Numbered from the stretch's first letter, positions 8,638 to 17,234 are shown. The stretch: DNA of 64,000 nt from Bacillus methanolicus PB1 (GCF_000262755.1 NZ_AFEU01000003.1:930001-994000), one strand, 5' to 3'. The notes: a model not told the origin generated them from the sequence alone. Numbers and translations are program-made.

Positions 8638-9385
8638 ATTCATTCTTTCTTGCTATAAAAAAGATTCTTTCTGCTTTGTCGTCATGCCGGCAATCATGAA
8701 AATCAGAAAAGATTTCCAACATCTCAAACCCTGCTTCTTTCAGCCAATTTTCATAATAATTAACAGAAAACGTTCTCTGGACATGAAGTTCTTCAAAGCG
8801 GTCATATTGACCGGTTTCTTCATCTAATACAAAGAAAACAAGATCATGTTCAATGCTGTTAGGATAGTTACCTTTATAGCATTGCCATATGTAGGAGATA
8901 TCTTCTTGAACTACGGCAAATGTTTCATTCATAAATACTTGCATTATCTTATAGATGGAATGAACGTCAAAAAGCAATACCCCGTCTTTTTTTAGATGCT
9001 GTGCAACATTTTTGAAAGCTTTCCTGACATCTTCTTCAGTTTCCAAATAATTTAAAGAATCACAAAAAATACAAACAGCATCAAATTGGCCAAGCCCATC
9101 CAGTTCAGCCATACTTTGCTGGAAAAAGCGAATTGACTGTCCGTTTTCATCTGCTTTTGCCCGTGCTACCGTCAGCATATCTGAGGACAAATCAACTCCT
9201 GTTACACGAAATCCTGCCTTGGAAAGGCGAACAGAAAGTTCACCTGTTCCACAAGCAAGATCCAGCAGTTCTTTTCCTTCAACATTATACTTTTTTAATT
9301 TGGCAAGGACAATCTCCACCCATTTGTCGTACGGAGCATCCTTCATTAACTTGTCATATAAGTATGCAAACCTTCCGTAGCTCAT
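8636..9385 (-). CDS. yqeM: SAM-dependent methyltransferase YqeM
   Basis: A class I methyltransferase of 249 residues is present, with the SAM-binding motif LLDLACGTGELS at about residues 40-51 and acidic residues after strand 2 (VTGVDLS). The substrate is unknown; the family is conserved beside rsfS in Firmicutes. The start is ATG at 9383-9385, overlapping the rsfS stop as ATGA. Longer readings extend into rsfS and are unlikely. It is the last gene of the yqe operon, and its stop codon abuts the repeat/terminator at 8525-8637. Confidence 0.9.
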   Translation of the reverse strand: MSYGRFAYLYDKLMKDAPYDKWVEIVLAKLKKYNVEGKELLDLACGTGELSVRLSKAGFRVTGVDLSSDMLTVARAKADENGQSIRFFQQSMAELDGLGQFDAVCIFCDSLNYLETEEDVRKAFKNVAQHLKKDGVLLFDVHSIYKIMQVFMNETFAVVQEDISYIWQCYKGNYPNSIEHDLVFFVLDEETGQYDRFEELHVQRTFSVNYYENWLKEAGFEMLEIFSDFHDCRHDDKAERIFFIARKNE

Positions 9386-9738
9386 TGACTTAGCTCGCTT
9401 TGAATATTCTCTATCGGAGCATCTCCCCATAGGCGTTCCAAATTGTAATAACTTCGTTCATCACGATGAAAAATATGAGCGACTATTTCACCAATGTCAA
9501 CGAGGACCCATTTAGCTTCATCGAACCCTTCCATTCTTTTGACAATATAACCTGCTTCCTCTACTTTTTCCTTCATTTCACTTGCGATCGCCTGAACCTG
9601 TTTATCCGAATTCCCGTGGCAAATAATAAAATAATCAGCGACGATTGAAATTCCTTTCATATTTAAAACAATAATATCTTCTGCTTTTTTATCATCTGCC
9701 GCTTTTACTGCGGTCAATAATATTTGGCGTTCATTCAT
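9382..9738 (-). CDS. rsfS: Ribosomal silencing factor RsfS
   Basis: RsfS (YqeL, Iojap/DUF143) binds ribosomal protein L14 and blocks subunit joining when nutrients are short. The 118-residue product shows the family core: an N-terminal helix, DIIVLNMKGISIVADYF, ICHGNSDKQVQAIA, and the C-terminal GEIVAHIFHRDERSYYNLERLWGDAP. The gene sits between yqeK and yqeM, with a four-base gap to the former and an ATGA overlap with the latter. Several ATGA tetramers are tandem at the start; the ATG chosen gives nine bases from the SD. Confidence 0.95.
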   Translation of the reverse strand: MNERQILLTAVKAADDKKAEDIIVLNMKGISIVADYFIICHGNSDKQVQAIASEMKEKVEEAGYIVKRMEGFDEAKWVLVDIGEIVAHIFHRDERSYYNLERLWGDAPIENIQSELSQ

Positions 9739-9742
9739 TCAT

Positions 9743-10309
9743 TCAATCCTCCTTAACAGTTACAAGACTATTGTATGTTAGAAATGTGTCAGGATAAATT
9801 GGCTGATTTTTTTTTATTAAGAATATGATTGTATTTTGAATCGACCGGATTAACGCTTTATCCAAATTTTCTTTCGCAAGAATCCTTACTTCCTCTACCC
9901 CCGGAAAATTTCTTCCGGGTTCAATATAATCTGCAAGATAAATGATTTTATCAAGCAAGGTCATTTTAGGCCTTCCTGATGTATGGTAACGAATCGCATC
10001 AAGTATTTCATCATCGTTTACGCCCGCTTCTTTTTCAACTAAAAAGGCGCCTACGGGTGCGTGCCAAAGTTCGGTATTATAATCCAAGAGATCTTGCGGC
10101 ATGCCTTGATTGATAATAATTTCCTTCATTTCATCTTTTGGACGGAATTTAGCATAATCATGAAATGCAGCTGCAAGCTCTGCCTTTTTTTTATCTGCCC
10201 CATATTGTTCAGCAAGAGCCAGCGCTGTTTCCACTACGCCTAGAGTATGCTGATATCGGTGTTCTGTCAACTGTTCCTTAACTAGCTTTAAAGCATTATC
10301 AAGATTCAT
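9743..10309 (-). CDS. yqeK: HD-domain diadenosine tetraphosphatase YqeK
   Basis: This is a symmetrical bis(5'-nucleosyl)-tetraphosphatase of the YqeK type, which splits Ap4A into two ADP and limits an alarmone made under stress. The HD-superfamily metal residues are visible: H21 in RYQHTLGV, H50-D51 in FHDYAK, and later the HAPVGAF and RYHTSG motifs with [14 protein letters not shown]. It is 188 residues long. It overlaps the end of nadD by 11 bases and precedes rsfS by four bases, so all three are surely co-translated. Confidence 0.93.
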   Translation of the reverse strand: MNLDNALKLVKEQLTEHRYQHTLGVVETALALAEQYGADKKKAELAAAFHDYAKFRPKDEMKEIIINQGMPQDLLDYNTELWHAPVGAFLVEKEAGVNDDEILDAIRYHTSGRPKMTLLDKIIYLADYIEPGRNFPGVEEVRILAKENLDKALIRSIQNTIIFLIKKNQPIYPDTFLTYNSLVTVKED

Positions 10310-10865
10310 ATAGCTTATTCTCCTCTATATATTTTCTAACTGATTCAGGCAAATAATATCGGATAGATCTGCCTTCTTTTCTCCGTTTCCTGATCAAGCT
10401 TGATGAAATTTCTATTTCCGGAACATCCACTTTTTGAATACGGAAATGGGTTGCATCACTGTATGCGGGTCTTTTTACGCCGACAAATTCCACAAGGTGC
10501 AAAAGTTCGTTTATTTTATGCCATTTTGGCAAATATTCAATCATATCTGCTCCGATAATAAAATAAAAAGTGTAATCAGGATAGATTTCCGTTAACTGCT
10601 TCATTGTGTCATACGTATATGACGGGCCGATTCGTTCTAATTCAATTGGCTCTATTCTAAAATGCGGGTTGCCCTCGATTGCCAATTCAAGCATGTTTAT
10701 GCGGTCGTCATTTCCAATCGATGATTTCTTCTTATGAGGGGGTTCTTGATTTGGCATGAACCAAACTTCATGAAGCTGCAACGATTCCAGTACTTCATTT
10801 GCAATCAGAAGATGTCCATAATGAGGCGGGTCGAATGTTCCTCCCAGAATTCCGATCTTTTTCAA
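10299..10865 (-). CDS. nadD: Nicotinate-nucleotide adenylyltransferase
   Basis: NadD joins ATP and nicotinate mononucleotide to give deamido-NAD in NAD synthesis. The 188-residue protein begins [18 protein letters not shown], the nucleotidyltransferase signature with the (T/H)xxH motif. It ends with the ISSSLIRKR signature that contacts the triphosphate. TTG is the start, behind GAGGAGGAG. The C-terminus overlaps yqeK by 11 bases. About 100 bp separate it from yhbY upstream. Confidence 0.95.
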   Translation of the reverse strand: MKKIGILGGTFDPPHYGHLLIANEVLESLQLHEVWFMPNQEPPHKKKSSIGNDDRINMLELAIEGNPHFRIEPIELERIGPSYTYDTMKQLTEIYPDYTFYFIIGADMIEYLPKWHKINELLHLVEFVGVKRPAYSDATHFRIQKVDVPEIEISSSLIRKRRKEGRSIRYYLPESVRKYIEENKLYES

Positions 10866-10967
10866 AGGAGCTCCTCCTCTTTCGCTTTATCCCGATTTAA
10901 CGGGCTGTATAATATCATCATTCAAGTTCATGAGAATTATGAGAACACCACTCAAGGAAGTTTCACT

Positions 10968-11267
10968 TTATGGCAATTGAATTTGCTTATTTTCTTTTGA
11001 TTCCTTGTAAAGAATAATCGTATTTCCAATGATTTGTACAATGTCTGCGCCTGTTCCCTCTGAAAGCTGATTCGCAACCGTTTTCTTATCATCCTCGCAA
11101 TTTTGCAGGACACTGATTTTCATTAATTCCCTTGCTTCAAGGGCATTGGAAACTTGTTTGATCATATTTTCATTTACTCCGCCTTTTCCTACTTGAAATA
11201 TAGGATTCAGATGGTGTGCTTCAGAACGTAAAAATCTCTTTTGTTTTCCAGTTAACATTATTTTCAT
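10968..11267 (-). CDS. yqeI: YhbY-type RNA-binding protein (YqeI)
   Basis: This is a CRM-domain (YhbY) protein that associates with pre-50S ribosomes. The core of about 96 residues contains GKQKRFLRSEAHHLNPIFQVGKGG with the conserved GxxG loop, then KISVLQNCEDDKK. Two starts are plausible, MKIMLTG or MLTG. The first ATG (11265-11267) is preferred because it overlaps the aroE stop as ATGA and has GGGAGG just upstream. The exact role in 50S maturation is inferred from relatives. Confidence 0.92.
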   Translation of the reverse strand: MKIMLTGKQKRFLRSEAHHLNPIFQVGKGGVNENMIKQVSNALEARELMKISVLQNCEDDKKTVANQLSEGTGADIVQIIGNTIILYKESKENKQIQLP

Positions 11268-12097
11268 TTTCCTCCCAGATGTTTCAATACAATTTGTTTC
11301 ATTCTTTCTATATCGGGAAAAATGCCTGTCCATTTTTCAAAAGCAAACGCTCCTTGAAAAACGAACATATCCAAGCCGTTTTGCGTCCCTGCTCCTCTTC
11401 GCTTGGCATCTCGCAAAATGACCGTTTCAAGCGGATTATAGATAATATCACTTACAAAAGCCCCAATACCCAGATTTTCAAGGGACAATGGAGAAGCATT
11501 TATGTTCGGTGACATCCCTACCGACGTAGTTTGGATGATGAGGTTATAATTGCTTAACCTATTTTCGGCTTTTTCCCTCGGATATATGTTCGATTGAACA
11601 GAAAATGGACATGCCTCTATAAGCTGTGCTGCTTTTTCGGCTGTTCGATTACAAAAATCAATATGCTTTACACCTGCATGTGCCATCGTATAATAAATTG
11701 CTTTTGCGGCTCCGCCGGCACCAATGATAAGGACTCTCGTACTGTCCAAAACGGCAAAATTTCGTTTAAGCCCTTCTAAAAAACCCCGTCCGTCTGTATT
11801 GAATCCAATCAGCCTGCCACCTTTATTAACAACCGTATTCACAGCCCCGATGGCTTCTGCAAGAGGATCAATGTCATCCAAAAAATTCATGATTTCCGTT
11901 TTATGAGGAACTGTTACATTAAATCCTGAACAGTTAATCGCTTTTAAACCTTGAACAGCTGCTTCAAGATCACCTCTTTTAACATGGAAAGGGTGATAAT
12001 GGGCATCAATTCCATAAACCTTAAATAAATCATTGTGCATCACAGGAGACATCGAATGGGAAATCGGATCTCCTATAACCCCATATAATTTCTTCAC
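11264..12097 (-). CDS. aroE: Shikimate dehydrogenase
   Basis: AroE reduces 3-dehydroshikimate with NADPH in aromatic amino acid synthesis. The 277-residue product has the substrate-binding SHSMSP (13-18), catalytic K66 in NVTVPHK and D102 in FNTDGRGF, and a Rossmann loop GAGGAAKA. An ATG at 12110-12112 is followed at once by the SD GGAGGAAAGG, so the GTG at 12095-12097 (MKKLYGVIGDP) is taken as the start; this matches the family N-terminus. It is translationally coupled to yhbY and 26 bp downstream of yqeH. Confidence 0.95.
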   Translation of the reverse strand: MKKLYGVIGDPISHSMSPVMHNDLFKVYGIDAHYHPFHVKRGDLEAAVQGLKAINCSGFNVTVPHKTEIMNFLDDIDPLAEAIGAVNTVVNKGGRLIGFNTDGRGFLEGLKRNFAVLDSTRVLIIGAGGAAKAIYYTMAHAGVKHIDFCNRTAEKAAQLIEACPFSVQSNIYPREKAENRLSNYNLIIQTTSVGMSPNINASPLSLENLGIGAFVSDIIYNPLETVILRDAKRRGAGTQNGLDMFVFQGAFAFEKWTGIFPDIERMKQIVLKHLGGK

Positions 12098-12123
12098 AGC
12101 CTTTCCTCCCATTCAAATTTTGA

Positions 12124-13230
12124 TTAAATAAGCGATTTTCTTAGCACAACATGTACACCTTTTGGAACATAAGCCGCTACATTCGCTCCCGGTTCGTTGA
12201 CGGTTACCCAACCAAGTCCCGAAAAGACAATATCTGTTTTTCCTTCCTTAATCATAAATTCATGGCGTACAAGTTTTGGAAACGAATCTAATTGTTCTTT
12301 CCGAGGCGGAGAAAGCATTTCACCTACATGGTTGTTGTACAATTCAGAAGCGTTCTCCAATTTGGTACGATGAATCAAAAGATCGTTCGAAAGATAGCAT
12401 GTAAATGACCGCCTGCCTCCTGTGAGATAATCAAAACGAGCCAAACCGCCGAAGAACAATGTTTGGCCTTCGTTTAATTGATAAACTTTTGGCTTAATCT
12501 CTTTCTTTGGGGTAATGGTTTTTAAATCACGTTTATCTACAAAATGAGCCATTTGGTGATGATTAATAATTCCGGGCGTGTCCATTAAAAATTTATCATC
12601 ATCTAATGGTATTTTAATGATATCAAGTGTTGTCCCCGGAAAATGGGAAGTTGTAATAATGTCTCCTTCGCCGCTGACTTCTTTAATAATCCGATTAATA
12701 AAAGTTGATTTTCCGACGTTTGTGCAGCCGACAACATATACGTCTTTCCCTTGCCTGTAATCATCGATTGCAGCAGCCGTTTTCTTTATGAAATGTCCTT
12801 TAGCTGCACTGACAAGAAAAACTTCTTCAGGTTTTAAACCGAGCTCCCTAGCTTCTTGTTTCATCCAATGAATCAATTTATTGTGTTTTACAGATTTCGG
12901 AAGCAAATCTACTTTATTGCCAACGAGCAAGATTTTATTGCCGCCTGCAAAACGGTGCAAACCGGGAAGCCAGCTTCCATTAAAATCAAAAATGTCTACA
13001 ATTTTCACAATTAATGAATCGCTTTTTCCAATCTTATTTAATATTTTAAGAAAATCATCATCAGTCAGATTGACATCCTGAATCTCATTATAATGTTTTA
13101 AGCGGAAGCAGCGCTGACAAATTACCTGGTCTTTTTCTAATGCTGATTTCGGTGAATACCCTAATTCTTGCGGATCTTCCGTTTGTATCTTTACCCCGCA
13201 GCCGATGCATAAATACTTATCGTCACTCAC
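12124..13230 (-). CDS. yqeH: Circularly permuted ribosome-assembly GTPase YqeH
   Basis: YqeH is needed for 30S subunit assembly. The 368-residue protein begins with a zinc finger (C8, C11, C38, C41). It is followed by a permuted GTPase domain in the order G4-G5-G1-G2-G3: NKVD (105-108), SAAKG (141-145), GCTNVGKS (168-175), TTSHFPGTT (193-201) and DTPG (217-220). The C-terminal part binds nucleic acid or protein. The start is GTG, behind GGGAGGATT, lying just past the yqeG stop. It is co-transcribed with yqeG and aroE. Confidence 0.96.
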   Translation of the reverse strand: MSDDKYLCIGCGVKIQTEDPQELGYSPKSALEKDQVICQRCFRLKHYNEIQDVNLTDDDFLKILNKIGKSDSLIVKIVDIFDFNGSWLPGLHRFAGGNKILLVGNKVDLLPKSVKHNKLIHWMKQEARELGLKPEEVFLVSAAKGHFIKKTAAAIDDYRQGKDVYVVGCTNVGKSTFINRIIKEVSGEGDIITTSHFPGTTLDIIKIPLDDDKFLMDTPGIINHHQMAHFVDKRDLKTITPKKEIKPKVYQLNEGQTLFFGGLARFDYLTGGRRSFTCYLSNDLLIHRTKLENASELYNNHVGEMLSPPRKEQLDSFPKLVRHEFMIKEGKTDIVFSGLGWVTVNEPGANVAAYVPKGVHVVLRKSLI

Positions 13231-13233
13231 TAA

Positions 13234-13749
13234 TTAATCCTCCCATGTTATCATGCCTTTTTTTCTGAGCCAGCTGAGAATTCCTCTTTCAACCTTTCTG
13301 TTAAATCGTGTTAAAAAACCGTCAGTAGATGCTATCGGAACTACTAAAATTGTATGGAAACCGTTCCGGTTGCCTCCTAATACATCAGTAAGTAATTGAT
13401 CTCCAATGACGACGGTTTCTTCCTTCCTCAGCCCCATTTGCGCCAACGCTTTTTCGAAGGCCCTGCCCATCGGTTTTCGCGCCTTATAAATAAACGGGAT
13501 ATTTAATGGATCAGCAAACGATTTTACCCGTTTCTCATTATTATTCGAAACAATCGTCACTAAAATTTCATTTTTTCTTATATGCTCAAACCATTCAATC
13601 AGCATAGGAGTTGCAAAGGGGCGGTCCCATTCAACAAGAGTGTTGTCAAGGTCTGTAATAATTCCCTTTACCCCTTTTTCTTTTAAACTCTCTGGTGTAA
13701 TTTCAAAAATACTTTTTACATGCTGATCAGGCAAAAAATGCTTTAACAA
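13234..13749 (-). CDS. yqeG: HAD-family phosphatase YqeG
   Basis: A HAD hydrolase of the YqeG/phosphatidylglycerophosphatase-like family has 171 residues. Motif I is DLDNTLVEWD (33-42), motif II is TIVSNNN, and the later motifs K-RKPMG and GDQLLTDVLGGNR are complete, so it should be catalytically active. The substrate in bacilli is not established. The start is taken as TTG 13747-13749 (M-LKHFLPD), which follows GAGGTG by seven bases and fits my recollection of the B. subtilis N-terminus; the upstream ATG (13764) overlaps that SD. It is the first gene of the yqe operon. Confidence 0.9.
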   Translation of the reverse strand: MLKHFLPDQHVKSIFEITPESLKEKGVKGIITDLDNTLVEWDRPFATPMLIEWFEHIRKNEILVTIVSNNNEKRVKSFADPLNIPFIYKARKPMGRAFEKALAQMGLRKEETVVIGDQLLTDVLGGNRNGFHTILVVPIASTDGFLTRFNRKVERGILSWLRKKGMITWED

Positions 13750-13962
13750 AACACTGCACCTCATTACTTTTAATCATGCTTCAATCATACCGTTATCATC
13801 ATAACCAATTTAATCGGCAGTTTCAAAATGAATGTGCCAATTTCCCGTTTGTTTGTTAAAAACAAATTTTATAGGGATTTTTTCGTCAACAACCCTCAAA
13901 AAACAGGTACATGGAACTAGATAATAAATATTTTTCGACAAACTTGTATTTATTTCAACAAT

Positions 13963-14061
13963 TGTGGATAACTTTATGCACATTTTACACATTGAATTGT
14001 ATACTTTTTTCCAATTTATAAACAATTTAATCACAAGTTATCCACTACATACTGTGGATAA
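13963..14061. promoter_or_regulatory. DnaA-box cluster upstream of sda
   Basis: Three DnaA boxes lie in 99 bp. TGTGGATAA occurs at 13963-13971 and again at 14053-14061, both perfect complements of TTATCCACA. TTATCCACT at 14038-14046 has one mismatch. In B. subtilis DnaA acts at the sda promoter to couple replication status to sporulation, and the same layout is seen here. Confidence 0.8.
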
Positions 14062-14069
14062 GAGAACGG

Positions 14070-14098
14070 TTGTTCTAGATGTCTTAATTTGATAGAGT
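14070..14098 (+). promoter_or_regulatory. Probable SigA promoter of sda
   Basis: TTGTTC at 14070-14075 and TAGAGT at 14093-14098 are separated by 17 bp, immediately downstream of the last DnaA box and about 85 bp before the sda start. The match to consensus is moderate. Confidence 0.45.
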
Positions 14099-14182
14099 AA
14101 GGATAAAACAGATAGCTTACCAATATATGTGTTTCAAATTCTTTTAGAACCTGCTATTTTAAATTGGAGGTGAATGGCTGAC

Positions 14183-14323
14183 ATGCACAGACTGTCGGAC
14201 GAATTACTGATTGAATCATACTACAAAGCACTTGAATTAAACCTTAGCCAGGATTTTATTCGCCTCATTGAAAAAGAAATCAAACGGCGTTCATTGTCAC
14301 ACAAAATTAAAGTGTCATCATAA
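14183..14323 (+). CDS. sda: Sporulation checkpoint inhibitor Sda
   Basis: Sda is a small helical-hairpin protein that binds sporulation histidine kinases (KinA/KinB) and blocks phosphotransfer to Spo0F when replication is blocked or active. The 46-residue product reads [20 protein letters not shown], then [17 protein letters not shown], with the family hairpin plainly conserved, and ends KVSS. The SD GGAGGTG precedes it. DnaA boxes and a promoter lie upstream and a hairpin terminator follows. The small size explains why it is easy to miss. Confidence 0.95.
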   Translation: MHRLSDELLIESYYKALELNLSQDFIRLIEKEIKRRSLSHKIKVSS

Positions 14324-14325
14324 AC

Positions 14326-14350
14326 AAGCCCAGTTGCGGGCTTTTTCTTT
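14326..14350 (+). terminator. Terminator of sda
   Basis: AAGCCC (14326-14331), a six-base loop and GGGCTT (14338-14343) are followed by TTTCTTTT, immediately after the sda stop. Confidence 0.75.
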
Positions 14351-14378
14351 TGCTCGCCAACCGATACAAAAAACATGA

Positions 14379-14557
14379 ATGAGTTTTAAACTCCCAACCT
14401 TAAACATGGGAATAGCTTTCATTATAAAACAAAACCAACACAATAAGGCGGTGTGAGCGAAGCAAAGCTCTAAATATTTACAAAGCTAAACATGTATCTT
14501 GCTAAAGATAAGTTGGCATTTCTATTTTTGTTAGCGTAGCTCCGCCCCTTTTCCACA
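14379..14557. repeat. 180-bp dispersed repeat, copy A
   Basis: This copy runs from ATGAGTTTTAAACTCCC to CCCCTTTTCCACA. An inverted copy (41312-41489) differs at only about ten positions. It carries short palindromes near each end (GAGTTTTAAACTC; GAGC-N8-GCTC) and no ORF. The remaining space between sda and psd shows nothing else. Confidence 0.8.
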
Positions 14558-14594
14558 GAAAACGACAGTGCAAATAATCTTATCTTGCCCCATT

Positions 14595-15386
14595 TCATTT
14601 ACAAGCTTTCTTTAAATATCCGATCTTTTCCCCAACTTTAATATGAAATGGCGGTTTGATCGATGGCAATATTTCGACAGAGGCTTTTTCAAACAATAAA
14701 ACGACCGTGGAGCCAAATGAGAAATAAGCCATTTCTTCTCCTTTTGTTAAATAATCCTTATTGTGAATGGCTTCAATCGAATTTACAAACATTGCTCCAA
14801 CTTTAACCAGTGCCATCATTCCTGCATCATGCTCAATTTCCGTAACTTTACGGAAATTTTTCGATAAAGGAGCCTTCCCATATTTTAACCCAAGTGCATT
14901 TACAGGATAAGATTTGTTTCCGAGTGTCCATTGATTCGTTATTTTCCCTGTTACCGGACTGTGAATGCGATGATAATGACTCGGGCTTAAATAAAAAATC
15001 ATATAAGTACCACCGACGTATTTGCTTAATGAGCCATTATTCCCCAGCATCTCAGAAATAGAGTAGATCTTTCCCTTTACTTCAATCATTTTTTCTGGGG
15101 AAATATTGCCGGCATCTTCAATTACAGCATCAACCGGGCTTACAATTGACAAATCATCCGGATCAATGTGCCGGCTCCCTTTTTTTAATTTACGGATGAA
15201 GAAATCATGCAGTGTCTGATATTCTTTCAACGCTTTTTCATTTTCTTGCAAATCAATTTGATAAACTCTTGCAAACGATGGAATGATAAAGCGGCTTGCC
15301 TTTGAGCCTGCAAATTTTTTTAGAAAATTTGATGTCCATCTTCGGTTTGTAAGCTCAATAAACAAACGATAAATTCTTGAAATCAA
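14595..15386 (-). CDS. psd: Phosphatidylserine decarboxylase
   Basis: Psd makes phosphatidylethanolamine from phosphatidylserine at the membrane. The predicted 263-residue proenzyme has [20 protein letters not shown] and the self-cleavage site F-G-S-T at about 224-227, where the Ser becomes the pyruvoyl cofactor of the alpha chain. The ATG at 15401 is part of the SD (ATGGAGGT), so a TTG just downstream is preferred. The TTG at 15384-15386 is eight bases from GGAGG; the TTG three bases earlier is the alternative. It is divergent from pssA, which makes its substrate. Confidence 0.93.
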   Translation of the reverse strand: MISRIYRLFIELTNRRWTSNFLKKFAGSKASRFIIPSFARVYQIDLQENEKALKEYQTLHDFFIRKLKKGSRHIDPDDLSIVSPVDAVIEDAGNISPEKMIEVKGKIYSISEMLGNNGSLSKYVGGTYMIFYLSPSHYHRIHSPVTGKITNQWTLGNKSYPVNALGLKYGKAPLSKNFRKVTEIEHDAGMMALVKVGAMFVNSIEAIHNKDYLTKGEEMAYFSFGSTVVLLFEKASVEILPSIKPPFHIKVGEKIGYLKKACK

Positions 15387-15510
15387 CAAGATTACCTCCA
15401 TCTTGTGTTTAAAGACTCTTTACGTACAGTCATAAAAAGCTTAAAATAAAATATTATTATATAATAGAATTACAAGGTTAGCTTCTTTCCTATATCAAGG
15501 GGTGAAAAGA

Positions 15511-16050
15511 ATGTTTTTATCTGATGTTCTTGATCAGACAATCAAAAAAATAAAAGCACAAACAGCCAACGTTTTAACGTTAATGAATTTGGCTTTAGGC
15601 GGTTTTGCGATTATTTCAGGAATAAACGGCAACTTAAATTTAAGCTTATTGCTTATTTTTATTGCTGCTCTAGCTGACCGATTTGATGGAATGGTAGCCA
15701 GAAAGTTCAATATTGAATCTGAGCTTGGCAAGCAATTAGATTCTATGAGTGATATTATATCATTTGGAGTTGCCCCTGCACTATTATTATATAAAGGAAT
15801 TTTATTTGAATATGGAGCTCCGGGAACGTTCTTTGCTGTTTTTTATATATGCTGTGGCGCATTTCGATTAGCACGCTTTAACATAAGTGAAAACAACGGA
15901 TTTTTTACAGGTCTTCCAATAACGGCAGCCGGATGCCTGGCAACGGTAAGCTTCCTTGCCATCCCGTATCTTCCGCCGCAAACATACTTATTTCTTATGA
16001 TTTTCCTTTCCTTGTTAATGGTTAGTCCGTTTAAACTCAGAAAGGTTTAG
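15511..16050 (+). CDS. pssA: CDP-diacylglycerol-serine O-phosphatidyltransferase
   Basis: PssA condenses CDP-diacylglycerol with serine to phosphatidylserine. The 179-residue membrane protein carries the complete CDP-alcohol phosphatidyltransferase motif: D56, D59-G60, A63-R64, G73, D77 and D81. Several hydrophobic helices follow. The start is ATG 15511, five bases after AAGGGGTGAA; the GTG at 15502 is inside that SD. It is paired divergently with psd through a short shared promoter region (15387-15510), so one locus holds the whole phosphatidylethanolamine branch. Confidence 0.94.
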   Translation: MFLSDVLDQTIKKIKAQTANVLTLMNLALGGFAIISGINGNLNLSLLLIFIAALADRFDGMVARKFNIESELGKQLDSMSDIISFGVAPALLLYKGILFEYGAPGTFFAVFYICCGAFRLARFNISENNGFFTGLPITAAGCLATVSFLAIPYLPPQTYLFLMIFLSLLMVSPFKLRKV

Positions 16051-16058
16051 ACCCGTTA

Positions 16059-16100
16059 AAAGAGGCTGACTCTTGATTTGAGTCAGCCTCTTTGCTTTCT
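16059..16100. terminator. Bidirectional terminator between pssA and sigK
   Basis: A perfect 14-bp stem (AAAGAGGCTGACTC, 16059-16072, with 16080-16093) and a seven-base loop lie between convergent genes. The stem core GGCTGACTC is the same as in the rpsT/holA terminator. Confidence 0.85.
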
Positions 16101-16818
16101 AATTGCTGTTTTTTCGTTTTTCTTTTTCCGCACGATAAAACTCATGAAACATTTTCATTAACGCCCGCTTCTCAATCCTTGAAACATAGCTCCTCGAAAT
16201 CCCGAGCTCTTTCGCTATCTCCCGCTGAGTTTTTTCTTTTTGAAGATCTAATCCGAAGCGGCCGACAATTACTTCTTTTTCCCGTTCATCTAAAACATCA
16301 ATATATTCTTTTACTTTTTCAAGTTCCATATTCAATTGAATTGTATCTATTACATCTTCAGATTCTGATTTCAGGACATCAATCAGTGAAATTTCATTTC
16401 CCTCTTTATCCTGTCCAATCGGGTCATGTAATGAAACGTCCTTTTTTGTCTTTTTTAATGCGCGAAGATGCATTAATATTTCGTTCTCGATACATCTTGC
16501 AGCATATGTGGCAAGCTTTGTCCCTTTTCCTTCCGAGTAGCTCTCAATGGCTTTAATTAAACCGATTGTACCTATTGAAATAAGATCTTCTGCATCTTCA
16601 CCGGTATTTTCAAATTTTTTCACAATATGAGCGACGAGCCGCAAATTGTGTTCAATCAACATATTGCGGGCAAGTGTATCACCTTCAGCCATCAACCGCA
16701 AGTATTTACGTTCTTCAGCAGCTGACAGCGGTTGAGGAAAGGCATTGTTTTTTACATACGAGACAAGGAAGACAATTTCCTTTACTAAGTAACCAAGTGC
16801 CGTTAAAATTCCGGACAT
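16099..16818 (-). CDS. sigK: RNA polymerase sporulation sigma factor SigK (pro-sigma-K)
   Basis: SigK directs late mother-cell gene expression (coat and cortex, mother-cell lysis). The 239-residue product has the pro-sequence of about 20 residues with cleavage expected between S20 and Y21 in LVSYVKNN by SpoIVFB. Region 2 follows ([18 protein letters not shown], then [17 protein letters not shown]), and region 4 has the helix-turn-helix [20 protein letters not shown]. The gene is continuous: there is no skin-type interruption as in B. subtilis. A small TATAGG-N7-CCTATA inverted repeat precedes the SD GCGGGGGTGGG. SigE/SigK autoregulation is expected from the family. Confidence 0.97.
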   Translation of the reverse strand: MSGILTALGYLVKEIVFLVSYVKNNAFPQPLSAAEERKYLRLMAEGDTLARNMLIEHNLRLVAHIVKKFENTGEDAEDLISIGTIGLIKAIESYSEGKGTKLATYAARCIENEILMHLRALKKTKKDVSLHDPIGQDKEGNEISLIDVLKSESEDVIDTIQLNMELEKVKEYIDVLDEREKEVIVGRFGLDLQKEKTQREIAKELGISRSYVSRIEKRALMKMFHEFYRAEKEKRKNSN

Positions 16819-16918
16819 TTATCCCACCCCCGCTTTATAGGATTTTCGCCTATAACTAATTCCTATGTAAAACAAAGGTTGGTCGTGTCTGTCCGAACGA
16901 AATTAATTATATATATAG

Positions 16919-16978
16919 ATTGAATGATAAAAGAAAGCACCAACCTATTATAGTTGATGCTTTCTTTTATCATTCAAT
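16919..16978. terminator. Large hairpin downstream of the 26-codon ORF
   Basis: A perfect 21-bp stem (16919-16939 with 16958-16978) encloses an 18-base loop that itself contains CAAC/GTTG. It lies 14 bases after the stop of the small ORF at 16993-17073 and about 100 bp upstream of sigK. It probably ends transcription into sigK, although no long U-tract follows. Confidence 0.6.
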
Positions 16979-16992
16979 TAACCTTTTATACT

Positions 16993-17073
16993 CTATACTT
17001 CAGCACTAACTTCTGAAACAATTATGCAGCCAATTGTTCCAGTGATCAAAAATGCCATAACGATCATGAACAT
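16993..17073 (-). CDS. Tiny hydrophobic protein of unknown function
   Basis: This is a 26-codon ORF, MFMIVMAFLITGTIGCIIVS then EVSAEV. An almost entirely hydrophobic stretch (about residues 2-19) suits one transmembrane helix, with a short acidic tail. Support for translation: the SD AAGAGGGGTG lies six bases before the ATG, and a strong hairpin follows the stop. I do not recognise the family. It could be a small membrane regulator or subunit; a chance ORF cannot be excluded at this length. Confidence 0.5.
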   Translation of the reverse strand: MFMIVMAFLITGTIGCIIVSEVSAEV

Positions 17074-17202
17074 ATTCTGCACCCCTCTTGAAATGTTCGA
17101 GTTCTAATTCGAATTTACCATATTTCCAAGCGATTAATCCTGAAGGGATGTGAACATTTTGTTACTATTGTCAATTCATTTATACGCTCCAATAAGATAT
17201 AG

Positions 17203-17234
17203 AAAAAACGCCCTAAAAGTTACAGGACGTTTTA
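17203..17234 (-). terminator. Terminator of yrhC
   Basis: AAAACGTCCT and AGGGCGTTTT pair around a loop, followed by TTTTTCT on the minus strand, overlapping the yrhC stop. Confidence 0.7.

Noticed and set aside
13810-14034. 74-codon minus-strand ORF upstream of yqeG
   Set aside because: GTG start without an SD, odd composition, and it runs through the DnaA-box region of sda; no recognisable domain.
16092-16556. 154-codon ORF antisense to sigK
   Set aside because: Lies wholly within a well-conserved gene on the other strand, with no SD; typical shadow frame.
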